A stretch of DNA of 64,000 nucleotides from Anaerosporobacter mobilis DSM 15930 (GCF_900142955.1 NZ_FRCP01000023.1:46095-110094); one strand, 5' to 3'. Shown: positions 50,720-58,890, counted from the stretch's first letter. Notes: a model not told the origin generated them from the letters alone. A program made the numbers and translations.

Positions 50720-51196
50720 CTACCTAATTGATAATGATTGAGTTTGCTCTAAGTGTGCAAATTCCAACTCCTGTGTTTTAAGTAATTTTTTAATTGCAGC
50801 GTTATCTACCTTAGGTTCTTGTGGTATTAAAAATTCTTTCGGTACATCACCAGTTACAACTAATTTTGGTGGATTCTTACGTAACGATACAGTGAATAAG
50901 ATTGTTTTCACCTTGCTATTACCAGTAGCTTCTAACATGGTTTGCATAACTGCTTTCATTCTCTTAACATTGTTGTCAATGCTAGCTTGTCTTGCTTTTA
51001 ATCTCTCTATTTCCTTTTGCAACGATTCGCTGTAACCATTAAGCGAATAAATAACCTTACAATAACTATCACACTTATATTCAATTTCACCTTCCACTGC
51101 TTCAAGAGTATCTTTAAATACATCTTCTTCTATTTCTCCATCTTGCATCATTTGATAAAGTTCTAATGCTGCACCTGTTAATTCATATAATGTCAT
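50720..51196 (-). CDS. Siphovirus Gp157-family protein
   Basis: A 158-residue protein (LYELTGAALELYQMMQDGEI, EEDVFKDTLEAVEGEIEYKC, KVKTILFTVSLRKNPPKLVV) of the Gp157 family, linked to phage resistance or recombination in Streptococcus phages. ATG at 51196 is nine bases after GGAGG; the ATG at 51202 is too close to the site. Confidence 0.85.
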   Translation of the reverse strand: MTLYELTGAALELYQMMQDGEIEEDVFKDTLEAVEGEIEYKCDSYCKVIYSLNGYSESLQKEIERLKARQASIDNNVKRMKAVMQTMLEATGNSKVKTILFTVSLRKNPPKLVVTGDVPKEFLIPQEPKVDNAAIKKLLKTQELEFAHLEQTQSLSIR

Positions 51197-51338
51197 ATTC
51201 ATTATCCTCCATTTCTAATAAATACTCGTCTTTTCGCCCTAATCGACATCTATCTGTGCCATAACGGTTGTAATACTCTAAGTCTTTTTCTTTCTCTCTG
51301 TCATATAGATCAAATCTATCAAGGTTATCTGGTATCAT
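51183..51338 (-). CDS. Small acidic early protein
   Basis: Fifty-one residues (MIPDNLDRFDLYDREKEKDL, then RCRLGRKDEYLLEMEDNEYD), in a chain of overlapping genes: its ATG lies inside the end of the Cys-rich gene and its 3' end overlaps the Gp157 start. RBS GAGGTG. No family recognised. Confidence 0.6.
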   Translation of the reverse strand: MIPDNLDRFDLYDREKEKDLEYYNRYGTDRCRLGRKDEYLLEMEDNEYDII

Positions 51339-51492
51339 CTTCACACCTCAAATCTTCATACGTTACACACTTTACAAATATCTCGTTCCTGCTCTCGATA
51401 CTTTGTACATCATGTATCAGTGTTTTAGCTGTACATGTACCATTTTTATTGTGTTTGCACGTATCATCGTTGCAAAATACAATCTGCAACAT
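51325..51492 (-). CDS. Small Cys-rich early protein, homologue of 17272-17418
   Basis: Fifty-five residues (MLQIVFCNDDTCKHNKNGTC, then IESRNEIFVKCVTYEDLRCE) with five cysteines and a His, likely metal binding, resembling the DUF1540 spacing only loosely. Start 51492 is nine bases after GGGAGG; an ATG at 51498 is too near. The relative in the tailocin region shares the MLQ(I/V)VF start. Confidence 0.65.
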   Translation of the reverse strand: MLQIVFCNDDTCKHNKNGTCTAKTLIHDVQSIESRNEIFVKCVTYEDLRCEDDTR

Positions 51493-51533
51493 TGACATCT
51501 ACCTCCCAATATGTTACATTAGTGTTGTTAATT

Positions 51534-51716
51534 TTATTTAGTGCTTGAATCCTTTGAAGTTCCCGCTTCTGAGGATTCTTTTATTGCTCCAATGGCTAAT
51601 AATCCTGCTAGTTTTCCTTTTGCATATAAGTCATTTGGATTCTTTCGTAATTCTTCTAATGCAGTCTTTTCTACACAGTCTACCGCTTCTGCATCTAAAG
51701 CATATAATCTTTGCAT
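51534..51716 (-). CDS. Small early protein, 60 residues
   Basis: MQRLYALDAEAVDCVEKTAL, then LRKNPNDLYAKGKLAGLLA, then a Ser/Thr-rich end. AAAGGAG precedes ATG. I do not recognise it; probably an early phage protein. Confidence 0.55.
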   Translation of the reverse strand: MQRLYALDAEAVDCVEKTALEELRKNPNDLYAKGKLAGLLAIGAIKESSEAGTSKDSSTK

Positions 51717-51794
51717 GTGTACTCCTTTCTCATATATACAGCTCCTGGTTTCTTATGTATCAATGCTGATACTCCATTCTATTTGGTTGCATGT

Positions 51795-51980
51795 CTACTC
51801 ATTGCATGTCTTCCTTTCCCTTGTTGGATATTTTGTAATCATTTTTTTCTTACCATTATTTCTGTTTATGATGTGTAAATAAAAATCAGTTTCACTAATA
51901 ACAAACCAGTTATTCACAACAAACATGTTGTCTCTAATGATTTCCTTTTGTCTACGAGTTGGTTTCTTCGGCTGTTTCAT
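51795..51980 (-). CDS. Small basic early protein (DUF6906-like)
   Basis: Sixty-one residues: MKQPKKPTRRQKEIIRDNMF, VVNNWFVISETDFYLHIINR. The start matches the pattern I remember for DUF6906, a common early phage protein of unknown role. ATG at 51980 follows AAAGGAGG; the longer version lacks a ribosome site. Confidence 0.65.
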   Translation of the reverse strand: MKQPKKPTRRQKEIIRDNMFVVNNWFVISETDFYLHIINRNNGKKKMITKYPTRERKTCNE

Positions 51981-51990
51981 AGGCCCTCCT

Positions 51991-52095
51991 TTATTCTTCT
52001 GTTTCAAATCCAACTACTTGTCCATTCTCTATAACAACTGTACTACCGTTTAAATAGTAATCAAAAACGTAATCTGTCAAAGTTCTTTTTTCCAT
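51991..52095 (-). CDS. Very small early protein
   Basis: Thirty-four residues (MEKRTLTDYVFDYYLNGSTV, then VIENGQVVGFETEE), with GAGGAGG before the ATG, directly beyond the stop of the HTH gene. Unknown function. Confidence 0.55.
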   Translation of the reverse strand: MEKRTLTDYVFDYYLNGSTVVIENGQVVGFETEE

Positions 52096-52314
52096 CTATT
52101 TCGCCTCCTCTATTGGTTTCACATTGTATGGATCAGTAAGATCATAACCCTCATACTTCTTCATAAATTCTTCAACTGCTAGTCGTCTACATTTACTAAT
52201 ACGTCCTATTTTTAATCTAGGCAGTAATCCTGCTTTTATATAATCATTTACTGTATTAAGATTGCATTTTAATATCTTTGCAACTTCACTTGTTAAAAGT
52301 AATTCATCTGACAT
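52096..52314 (-). CDS. Excisionase-like helix-turn-helix protein
   Basis: Seventy-two residues, MerR/Xis-type helix-turn-helix (LLTSEVAKILKCNLNTVNDY, IKAGLLPRLKIGRISKCRRL). These small proteins act as excisionases or DNA-bending factors. If it is the excisionase, the integrase lies 4 kb away; an early regulator is equally possible. AAGGAGG before ATG. Confidence 0.75.
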   Translation of the reverse strand: MSDELLLTSEVAKILKCNLNTVNDYIKAGLLPRLKIGRISKCRRLAVEEFMKKYEGYDLTDPYNVKPIEEAK

Positions 52315-52327
52315 ATGTATTCCCTCC

Positions 52328-52789
52328 TTATTGCAATGCCATCTGTGCGTTACAATCTCGAATTTCTTCTTGTAATATCATTGGTAACGCATAATGTTCA
52401 ATTATCTTAAGTGCCATATCACATTGGTTACGCTTTAATGATTTGTAACTGCTAACACCGAATTGTCGTTTTAATTGCTCATAAATATCCGTGTAAACCT
52501 TTGTACGCATAGAATTATCTTTATAAGAGTTACTATCTTTACCTCCAAGGCACTTAACCCCCATCTTCTTTACTGCTGTTGTAATACGATCCATATCACA
52601 ACCTAAGAGTGGTAAATCCTGCTTGAAGTTCTGAAGGTCTTTATCAACCGAATTGACACGACTAATTACTATCTTCTTATCTAATTTGAGAAAAGCATAT
52701 AACTTCTTTGCTGTAGTCATACCTTCTTCATCAATCCCAAGTGCGATTTCAATAGGTGTTTGATTTGTCACTGTTTGTAATTCATTCAT
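52328..52789 (-). CDS. ORF6C-domain protein / antirepressor-like
   Basis: A 153-residue protein: TPIEIALGIDEEGMTTAKKL, YAFLKLDKKIVISRVNSVDK, then a C-terminal ORF6C-like domain (RTKVYTDIYEQLKRQFGVSS, YKSLKRNQCDMALKIIEHYA). Antirepressors of this type bind or displace the phage repressor. It lies early in the minus-strand early operon. Confidence 0.75.
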   Translation of the reverse strand: MNELQTVTNQTPIEIALGIDEEGMTTAKKLYAFLKLDKKIVISRVNSVDKDLQNFKQDLPLLGCDMDRITTAVKKMGVKCLGGKDSNSYKDNSMRTKVYTDIYEQLKRQFGVSSYKSLKRNQCDMALKIIEHYALPMILQEEIRDCNAQMALQ

Positions 52790-52876
52790 ATAATCTTCCT
52801 TTCTTGTAATGTTTTGTATTTTCTCCTATAATGTAAGTACCGTGTGCCAGACGGAATACTTTTAAAAGGAGTGTTT

Positions 52877-53278
52877 ATGACGAGTGTTAAAATTAAACTT
52901 AATCAATCTGCTATAAAGAAACTCCAGCAGCAACTAGAACTTCAAGCAGGAGGTAACACAATGCCACCACTAACCAGAGATGCTGATAAAATGATTTGCT
53001 GCCTATACAAAGAATACTTAACTAGGCGAGATCATGGGATATCAAAACGCGATTCAAAAAGATTCACTAATGAATATTTCAAGTCTGATATTGTGCTTTC
53101 TAAGTGGCAATATACAGATATATCTGATACTAAAATGGAATTAGGTCAGAAAAAATATTTACACGTTTACATAGGTGATGAATTTGAGCTCGATGATAAC
53201 GCAATAGTATACATGGAAAACCGATTTAAAAATGATTTAACCGAGGTAATAGACATCGTATCAAAGTTCATTCCCTAA
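52877..53278 (+). CDS. Hypothetical protein in the early region, opposite strand
   Basis: A 133-residue protein (MTSVKIKLNQSAIKKLQQQL, then KRDSKRFTNEYFKSDIVLSK, then KKYLHVYIGDEFELDDNAIV). The start at 52877 follows AGGAGTG. It is encoded against the early operon, so it has its own promoter and may be expressed in the lysogen. Family not recognised; possibly a moron. Confidence 0.6.
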   Translation: MTSVKIKLNQSAIKKLQQQLELQAGGNTMPPLTRDADKMICCLYKEYLTRRDHGISKRDSKRFTNEYFKSDIVLSKWQYTDISDTKMELGQKKYLHVYIGDEFELDDNAIVYMENRFKNDLTEVIDIVSKFIP

Positions 53279-53442
53279 CGTCTGCTCAATGTTATCCTTG
53301 CATTATATGTTAATACCCATTCACCGTTCTCAAATGACAAATCTAATTTATCGCAATCATTTGGGAGCGGTACTCCATTAACCTCAAATACTTTCTTTTC
53401 TAAATCGAAATGTAGTACTTTTAATTCAGATTCTTTACTCAT
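53275..53442 (-). CDS. Small early protein, 55 residues
   Basis: MSKESELKVLHFDLEKKVFE, then CDKLDLSFENGEWVLTYNAR. Its ATG lies within the end of 53435-53557 (TATGAGTAA) and its end overlaps the plus-strand gene stop by four bases. No family recognised. Confidence 0.55.
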   Translation of the reverse strand: MSKESELKVLHFDLEKKVFEVNGVPLPNDCDKLDLSFENGEWVLTYNARITLSRR

Positions 53443-53557
53443 ACCAAGCCCACCTAACTTCTATAATTGATAGCCACATCTTTTGCAACTGCCACCACTC
53501 ACCATCTTTTTCAACAAAACGGTTTTGATAACCGTTCCATAATTCTGTTTTTATCAT
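53435..53557 (-). CDS. Small early protein, 40 residues
   Basis: MIKTELWNGYQNRFVEKDGE, then WWQLQKMWLSIIEVRWAWYE: Trp-rich, which is unusual for its size. Start after GGAGG, 11 bases beyond the Cro-like gene. Unknown function. Confidence 0.5.
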   Translation of the reverse strand: MIKTELWNGYQNRFVEKDGEWWQLQKMWLSIIEVRWAWYE

Positions 53558-53567
53558 GGATTACCTC

Positions 53568-53756
53568 CTATTCTTCTAAAAAATATTCAATTGTTACACC
53601 AAAGTAATCAGCTATTTTTTTTAGTTTGTCTACTTTGGGCTTACTCCTACCACTTTTCCAGTCTGTAAATGTTGACTTCGTTATTCCAGTCATCATACTC
53701 ACTGCATAGTCAGTAAGTTTTGCTTTATCTCGAAGCTCAACATATTTTTTATACAT
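53568..53756 (-). CDS. Cro-like XRE regulator (prophage)
   Basis: Sixty-two residues, one helix-turn-helix (KLTDYAVSMMTGITKSTFTD, then WKSGRSKPKVDKLKKIADYF), very similar to the repressor encoded divergently. It starts the early minus-strand operon. RBS AAAGGAG. It should compete with the repressor for the operators in between. Confidence 0.87.
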   Translation of the reverse strand: MYKKYVELRDKAKLTDYAVSMMTGITKSTFTDWKSGRSKPKVDKLKKIADYFGVTIEYFLEE

Positions 53757-53770
53757 ATTTCTTTCACTCC

Positions 53771-53892
53771 TTTCCGAACTTTTTCTTGCAATTAGTTCGG
53801 AAATCAGTTATAATATATTTGGTAATTAATAATAATAAACAAAATGGCTTGTTCTGATTTCCGAACTTTACATTTCTATTATAGTTCGGTTT
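53771..53892. promoter_or_regulatory. Operators of the prophage switch (AGTTCGGAAATCAG)
   Basis: Sites: TTTCCGAACT at 53771-53780, AGTTCGGAAATCAG at 53794-53807, its exact reverse complement CTGATTTCCGAACT at 53854-53867, and AGTTCGGTTTTC at about 53883-53894. They lie between the divergent Cro- and repressor-like genes, with TATAAT-type boxes nearby (53810-53816). Confidence 0.8.
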
Positions 53893-53952
53893 TCATAACA
53901 TGTCAATACTTTTTGTACGGATTTTAAAATTTTTTTGAATGAGGTAATAATA

Positions 53953-54375
53953 ATGTATGAAAACTATTGTAAACTAAGAGATTTAAAAGGGTTGAAAGAT
54001 TCGGACGTAGCGCGAATTAGTGGTATTACAAAATCAACTTTTTCTGATTGGAAGAACGGAAGAAGTAATCCTAAAAACGAAAAATTAAAGAAAATAGCTG
54101 ATTGTTTAGGAACTACAGTGGATTACCTTATGACAGGAAAAGAACAAGATAAAAACGAAAGAGAACTTACTCCAAAAGACGAAAGAGATATAGCAAAAGA
54201 CCTAGAACGAATCATGGAAAAACTCTCATCAGGTGAAGATGGACCTGCAAGTTACAATGGTGAAGAACTTGATCCAGAAGCTGCAGAATTATTCCGAGAT
54301 GAATTACTGATTGCACTAAGAAGGCTTAAACTAATCAATAAAGAGAAGTACACACCAAAGAAATATAAAAGGTAG
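53953..54375 (+). CDS. XRE repressor of the prophage
   Basis: A 140-residue protein: helix-turn-helix (GLKDSDVARISGITKSTFSD, WKNGRSNPKNEKLKKIADCL) and an acidic C-terminal helix (ELTPKDERDIAKDLERIMEK). No protease domain; paired with the ImmA gene downstream, so it is probably removed by cleavage. ATG at 53953 follows GAGGTAA. An upstream ATG at 53935 overlaps that site. Confidence 0.88.
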   Translation: MYENYCKLRDLKGLKDSDVARISGITKSTFSDWKNGRSNPKNEKLKKIADCLGTTVDYLMTGKEQDKNERELTPKDERDIAKDLERIMEKLSSGEDGPASYNGEELDPEAAELFRDELLIALRRLKLINKEKYTPKKYKR

Positions 54376-54383
54376 GTATACTT

Positions 54384-54818
54384 ATGGGGGAAATAGAGCG
54401 AATAAAACATCTTGTAGAACATTATAAAAAACTCTATCAAACTTCTGACCCTTTTGAACTTGCTGACCATTTAGGAATACTTTATCAAATAGGGAATTGC
54501 AAACATGAGGGACATTATATGTTTTTAAAGAATCATCGTTATATATTCTTAAGTAATAAATTAGAAAATAACGAATTACGCTTAGTTATGGCTCATGAAC
54601 TTGGTCATGCCTTACTGGACAAAAAGACGAGCTGTTACTTTATTCGAAATAAAACCTTACTATTATCTTCTAAAATAGAAAAAAGAGCTAATTTATTTGC
54701 AGCCTTTTACTTAATTACTGATGATATGATACAAGAATACAAAGGATTTACAATAGACCAATTTGCAAGATGTACAGGAATTGACAAAGCCTTAATTCAA
54801 TTAAGGCTCAATACATAA
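54384..54818 (+). CDS. ImmA/IrrE-type metallopeptidase (prophage)
   Basis: A 144-residue protein with the zinc motif HELGHALLD (LVMAHELGHALLDKKTSCYF) and an E further on (KIEKRANLFAAFYLI). It would cleave the repressor and induce the prophage. It starts 8 bases after the repressor stop, with AGGTAGG upstream, so the pair is one operon. Confidence 0.88.
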   Translation: MGEIERIKHLVEHYKKLYQTSDPFELADHLGILYQIGNCKHEGHYMFLKNHRYIFLSNKLENNELRLVMAHELGHALLDKKTSCYFIRNKTLLLSSKIEKRANLFAAFYLITDDMIQEYKGFTIDQFARCTGIDKALIQLRLNT

Positions 54819-54860
54819 ATTTTTTTGAATACTTTTTATCAGTACAAAGAAAGGGAAAAA

Positions 54861-55733
54861 ATGAGTATAACAAAGATAATAAAATTCTATTACGTTGAGC
54901 CAGAGCCATGTATAACAATAAATGGAATGAATAATGAACATATAAATAAATTTACCTACGATATTTTTCATTCAGCTATTCCAAACATAGACTATTACAC
55001 ACTGGAGTTTGAAAAAAAAGAGTTGTTCTTTGATATAATAGAATATGACAAAACAAAAATATTTGGAACTTGTTCTGTTAAAGAAATAATAAAACCAACA
55101 AATTTTATGCTGGAAAGAAATAAAAAAACCAAAGAAACAAAACCTTTTACAACTATTGGAAACGAATCCGAATTAGAAAGCTATACATTTTTCTATGTAG
55201 ATTTTTTGAGAAATAGAATGGCTGTAATTGCTAATAGAAAGATAACTAAAATACATGAGGCTCTATGCCAACTTATTTGGGAACGTTCTAATAATTGTTC
55301 TAAAATTACAATCCTGCCTGAAATGATTGAAGATATGACAGCACGAGGTCAAGCTTTATCTGAGTTATCTTGGTTAGAATACGAATTAGGAAGATCTTAT
55401 TCCAAAAATTATATCCCACCATTAAATGATGCTCTCGATTCAGACTTTACATCGACCAAGGTAAAGATAGCATTACGCCTAGAAAATGCAAAGCCCAAGA
55501 CAATAATACCTAAATTATTGTCTTGGAAAAAGCAAAACACTCAAGGCGAATTAGAAAAATTACGATTGATTGGAAAAAATGAATTTGGATTAAACGAAAC
55601 ATTAGATTTTATTGAGAATATATACACAAAAACAGTACCACTAGAAATCTCTGATGATACTGTAACAAATATAAATTATATTAAAAACTGTTTAGCAGAG
55701 TTTCTTATCCAGCATCTAAGAGAACTTACTTAA
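54861..55733 (+). CDS. Unknown protein following ImmA in the lysogeny operon
   Basis: A 290-residue soluble protein (IKFYYVEPEPCITINGMNNE, then KKTKETKPFTTIGNESELES, then LSELSWLEYELGRSYSKNYI, then VKIALRLENAKPKTIIPKLL). No signal peptide or membrane part. It is expressed with the repressor in the lysogen, where superinfection-exclusion or fitness genes often lie. I do not recognise a family. The start at 54861 follows AAAGGG; 54825 has no site. Confidence 0.65.
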   Translation: MSITKIIKFYYVEPEPCITINGMNNEHINKFTYDIFHSAIPNIDYYTLEFEKKELFFDIIEYDKTKIFGTCSVKEIIKPTNFMLERNKKTKETKPFTTIGNESELESYTFFYVDFLRNRMAVIANRKITKIHEALCQLIWERSNNCSKITILPEMIEDMTARGQALSELSWLEYELGRSYSKNYIPPLNDALDSDFTSTKVKIALRLENAKPKTIIPKLLSWKKQNTQGELEKLRLIGKNEFGLNETLDFIENIYTKTVPLEISDDTVTNINYIKNCLAEFLIQHLRELT

Positions 55734-56126
55734 AACAAGTATATAGTAAAATGTTATTAATGTATTAGATAATCCTCCACAAAATAAATACACTACCCAA
55801 TTATTATGAGAAGTAAATAACCATATAAGTAGCGAAAGTGTAAGTATTATTATACCTATTGCTATATTGGAAAGTAAGATATAATTATGCCCAGAATTTT
55901 TCATTCTTCTCTTAATGTCTTCACTTTTTGGAAAAGAAAGATAAATGGTTAGAACGGTTAGTAAAATACCTATTAAACTTGTTATAATTCCCACAAGATC
56001 ATCTGTCTTTTCAATTGTATTTATAGTTATTTCAAAAGATTTATCAAGACAAAAAATACAACTTACTATAATTACGGGTACTATAAAACCCGAATAATAT
56101 TTTATCTTACTAATAATCCTGTTCAT
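55716..56126 (-). CDS. Four-helix membrane protein in the lysogeny region
   Basis: A 136-residue membrane protein with four hydrophobic segments (YYSGFIVPVIIVSCIFCL, DDLVGIITSLIGILLTVL, YILLSNIAIGIIILTLSLLI, LFCGGLSNTLITFYYILV). It faces the lysogeny operon and overlaps its end by 18 bases. RBS AAGGTGG before ATG 56126. Membrane proteins in this location often block superinfection; that is inference. Confidence 0.7.
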   Translation of the reverse strand: MNRIISKIKYYSGFIVPVIIVSCIFCLDKSFEITINTIEKTDDLVGIITSLIGILLTVLTIYLSFPKSEDIKRRMKNSGHNYILLSNIAIGIIILTLSLLIWLFTSHNNWVVYLFCGGLSNTLITFYYILVLSKFS

Positions 56127-56268
56127 AAACACACCACCTTTCACTACTATTATACTTCACAAAATGTTTTTAATCAAACATAAGAACACATGTTCTCATT
56201 GACTTGTTTATATAATAATAGTTTATATACGAATTGTCAATATATACACAACTTTTTAATCTTTTATC

Positions 56269-56299
56269 AAAAAAACCGCCCCTGCGCCAACAGGAACGG
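56269..56299 (-). terminator. Minus-strand terminator upstream of the integrase
   Basis: On the minus strand CCGTTCCTG pairs with CAGGGGCGG (two G-T pairs) around TTGGCG, followed by seven T. It would stop transcription entering the lysogeny region from the right. Confidence 0.65.
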
Positions 56300-56422
56300 C
56301 TAAACTACATACTATACCAGACCAAAACTGATAAAGTACCTTGCAAAAATATTTTATCATCTTTGGTGTGGTTTAGTCAACCACGCTATTTTTATGCAAA
56401 AAAACATGAAAGGAGAACAATT

Positions 56423-57643
56423 ATGGTTACAAAAGGATCTCTCTTTAAACAAGGTAACAATTGGTATTACCGTTACATGTATAATGGTGTACGAATCTGC
56501 AAAAAAGGAACTACCGATAAAGCTGAAACTAGATCACTCATGCTACAGTCAATAGCAGAAACCGAACGTTCTGGTAAAGTATTTATACCAACTGATATGA
56601 CAGTATCAAATCTTTTGGATATTTGGTATGACGAATGTGTAAAAGATGTACTTCGTCATGGTACTCGGTGTGATTATCTTAATGCTATTAATAATCACAT
56701 TAAACCTATCCTAGGAGATAAGAAATTAAAAGATGTCACAATCGATGATTTACAACAGTATCTTGATGGAAAACAAAAGAAATATGCTCCAAGTACACTC
56801 AAAGCACATTTGGTTGTTTTGAATGGTGCTTTCCGATATGCTGTATATCCTAAGAAGTATATCAAAGATAATCCTATGCTCTATGTTCAAAGAAAGAAGA
56901 TTAATAGGAACCTCGATACTTTTCTTGACTTTGAAGATGACAGTAAGATTAAAATTATAGATTCTGATACTTTTCAAAAGATCTTATCAGTAAATACAGA
57001 ACCCATGTATTACATGGCTCTACTTATCTCCTATCATACTGGCGCACGTGCTGGTGAAGTATGTGGATTATCATGGGAAGATATTGACTTTACTAACATG
57101 ACTATACGTATTAACAAATCTATGTTTTACAACACGGAATTAAAACGATGGGAACTTGGTAAAACAAAAGGTGGGAAACCTAGAACTGTAGACTTTGGTA
57201 AAACATTGCTTGATATATTAAAACGTGAAAAGAAACGTCAACTAGAATCAAAGATGTACTATGGAGAATTCTATAAAAATACGTATTATGATGTTGAAGA
57301 AATTGATGGACTAAAACACATTAAGTTAATTGATGATACTGATAAAAAAGAATCCAGTACTCCTATAGACTTTGTTTGTAAAAAAGATGGTGGTGAATTA
57401 TTCACCAATCAAACAGTTAAGTACCTTGTTAAGAAAACCAAAAAAGCACTTGATATTGAATTCAATTTTCATATGTTACGACATACCCATGCTACGATAT
57501 TAATAGAAAATGGAGCTATAATGAAAGACGTACAAGAAAGACTTGGTCATACTGATATAAGGATTACAATGAATACATATTCTCATGTAACTCCTAAAAT
57601 GAAAAAACAAACCGTAGATATTTTTGAACGAGCATTATACTAG
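56423..57643 (+). CDS. int: Tyrosine integrase of the prophage
   Basis: A 406-residue tyrosine recombinase: N-terminal arm-binding domain (GSLFKQGNNWYYRYMYNGVR), core-binding domain (DIWYDECVKDVLRHGTRCDY), catalytic domain with R in SYHTGARAGEVCGL, H-x-x-R in FHMLRHTHAT, H in RLGHTDIRITMNTYSH and the tyrosine of NTYSHV. ATG at 56423 follows AAAGGAG; the longer frame has no such site. It ends 95 bases from the att core in tRNA-Trp. It directs both integration and excision. Confidence 0.95.
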   Translation: MVTKGSLFKQGNNWYYRYMYNGVRICKKGTTDKAETRSLMLQSIAETERSGKVFIPTDMTVSNLLDIWYDECVKDVLRHGTRCDYLNAINNHIKPILGDKKLKDVTIDDLQQYLDGKQKKYAPSTLKAHLVVLNGAFRYAVYPKKYIKDNPMLYVQRKKINRNLDTFLDFEDDSKIKIIDSDTFQKILSVNTEPMYYMALLISYHTGARAGEVCGLSWEDIDFTNMTIRINKSMFYNTELKRWELGKTKGGKPRTVDFGKTLLDILKREKKRQLESKMYYGEFYKNTYYDVEEIDGLKHIKLIDDTDKKESSTPIDFVCKKDGGELFTNQTVKYLVKKTKKALDIEFNFHMLRHTHATILIENGAIMKDVQERLGHTDIRITMNTYSHVTPKMKKQTVDIFERALY

Positions 57644-57661
57644 TTATGGTAAATAAAAATC

Positions 57662-57684
57662 ATTTGCCATAACATTTGCCATAA
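57662..57684. promoter_or_regulatory. Integrase arm-type sites, right arm
   Basis: ATTTGCCATAA occurs twice with 12-base spacing, matching the pair at 19096-19118 inside the other prophage end. Confidence 0.7.
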
Positions 57685-57705
57685 GCTCGTTTTTTAGATA
57701 AAATA

Positions 57706-57736
57706 AAACCTTGTAAATGCTTGATTTACAAGGTTT
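57706..57736. terminator. Terminator behind tRNA-Trp
   Basis: AAACCTTGTAAAT pairs exactly with ATTTACAAGGTTT. It ends tRNA-Trp on the minus strand and the integrase gene on the plus strand. It is phage-derived and resembles the displaced chromosomal terminator at 18873-18905. Confidence 0.8.
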
Positions 57737-57737
57737 G

Positions 57738-57777
57738 TGACAGGGGCAGTAGGATTTGAACCCACGACCTGCGGTTT
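57738..57777 (-). other. Prophage attachment site, right copy, inside tRNA-Trp
   Basis: Forty bases identical to 18908-18947. Together they bracket 38.8 kb. The phage copy restores the 3' half of the tRNA, so the gene remains intact. Confidence 0.92.
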
Positions 57778-57813
57778 TGGAGACCGTTATTCTACCAGCT
57801 GAACTATACCCCT
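57741..57813 (-). tRNA. tRNA-Trp (anticodon CCA)
   Basis: The minus strand gives AGGGGTA/TGCCCCT as acceptor stem (one G-T pair), the anticodon loop CTCCAAA and the T-arm GTGGGTTCAAATCC region. No CCA is encoded at the 3' end; G is followed by TCA. Length 73. Serves as the integration site. Confidence 0.95.
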
Positions 57814-57951
57814 ATGTATTAAGTTATGTTGTCCGTTCATCAACGGTTCTTCTATATAATACATTAAGTTGTGTTAATTGTCAATATTATTTTAAAAATT
57901 TATTCATTATTTTTTGTTTTCTATTTTTATTCATTATCTATTCTACAAAAG

Positions 57952-57994
57952 GTGACATAGCTACAGATCCTAGATATTTCTGTTGCTATGTCAC
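57952..57994. terminator. Hairpin between tRNA-Trp and the Crp/Fnr gene
   Basis: GTGACATAGC pairs exactly with GCTATGTCAC around 23 bases, followed on the plus strand by TTCTAATAAAAAAA. Probably a terminator for the minus-strand Crp/Fnr-like gene. Confidence 0.55.
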
Positions 57995-58071
57995 TTCTAA
58001 TAAAAAAACCTAAGAAACAATAATTGTAAACCACTGTACAAAGATAGGAAACTTTAATCACTTTTTTAAAT

Positions 58072-58743
58072 CTATTTATATACACTCTCACCTAATGCAA
58101 CTAATTTGTCATAATCATTAATATGATAACCATTCCCTAGCTTTTCCATGTACTTATTCTCACAGAATTTCTTAATACAACGTAATAAATGGCGATAACT
58201 TGTGCCTAATAATTCAGCCGTTTGAATTAGATTTTCACTAAAATATAACTCCGTACTCATAGAGATAATATATGCGGCTAAACGATTCTCTAAAGGATAC
58301 AATAAGTTTCTAGTACTATTATTTGAAATATTATTTAGCTTTGAGGCCAATTGTGTTGCAATTGTACGTAATAACTTATTATCTTGTAATAATAAGTTAC
58401 GATATCTTACCGTAGATATACGGAAACAAAGCACTTTGGTTATACATTCCACATTGGCAACCATTGGTTTACCAATCATCAATTCAACATCCCCAACAAA
58501 TTCAAATTCTTGGTAGAAAGAAAATAATAATGATTTTCCTGACTCTGTCGTTGTATAAATTTTAGCCTGTCCTTCTAAAAAGAAATAAATAAAATTTGCT
58601 TCATCACCTGCACGGCAAACATATTCACCTGCGTGAAATTCACATAATTGAATCTCATACCGATTTTCAAGTGTTAGAATATTCTGGAACTCAAACTTAT
58701 CTAGATAAAATTTGTATAATTTCTCACTATGACTTATTTCCAA
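58072..58743 (-). CDS. Crp/Fnr-family regulator, YeiL-like
   Basis: A 223-residue regulator: a cyclic-nucleotide-binding type beta-barrel (CEFHAGEYVCRAGDEANFIY, FFLEGQAKIYTTTESGKSLL), a long helix, and a winged helix-turn-helix (NLIQTAELLGTSYRHLLRCI). No iron-sulfur cysteine cluster is evident. The TTG at 58743 is the likely start, since GGGAGGGGGAGG lies eight bases upstream; the longer frame would contain it. It is divergent from the transporter pair and probably controls it. Confidence 0.8.
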   Translation of the reverse strand: MEISHSEKLYKFYLDKFEFQNILTLENRYEIQLCEFHAGEYVCRAGDEANFIYFFLEGQAKIYTTTESGKSLLFSFYQEFEFVGDVELMIGKPMVANVECITKVLCFRISTVRYRNLLLQDNKLLRTIATQLASKLNNISNNSTRNLLYPLENRLAAYIISMSTELYFSENLIQTAELLGTSYRHLLRCIKKFCENKYMEKLGNGYHINDYDKLVALGESVYK

Positions 58744-58890
58744 AGTAATAAACCTCCCCCTCCCTAGTCTAGAAACTTTCAACTACTCAAATCCTTAATA
58801 AACTTCAATAAAAAAACACTTCAATTAACCCAATGTCCTTATCTTAATTCAAATTAATAACACCATAAGAAATATTTTCTATATATAGTG

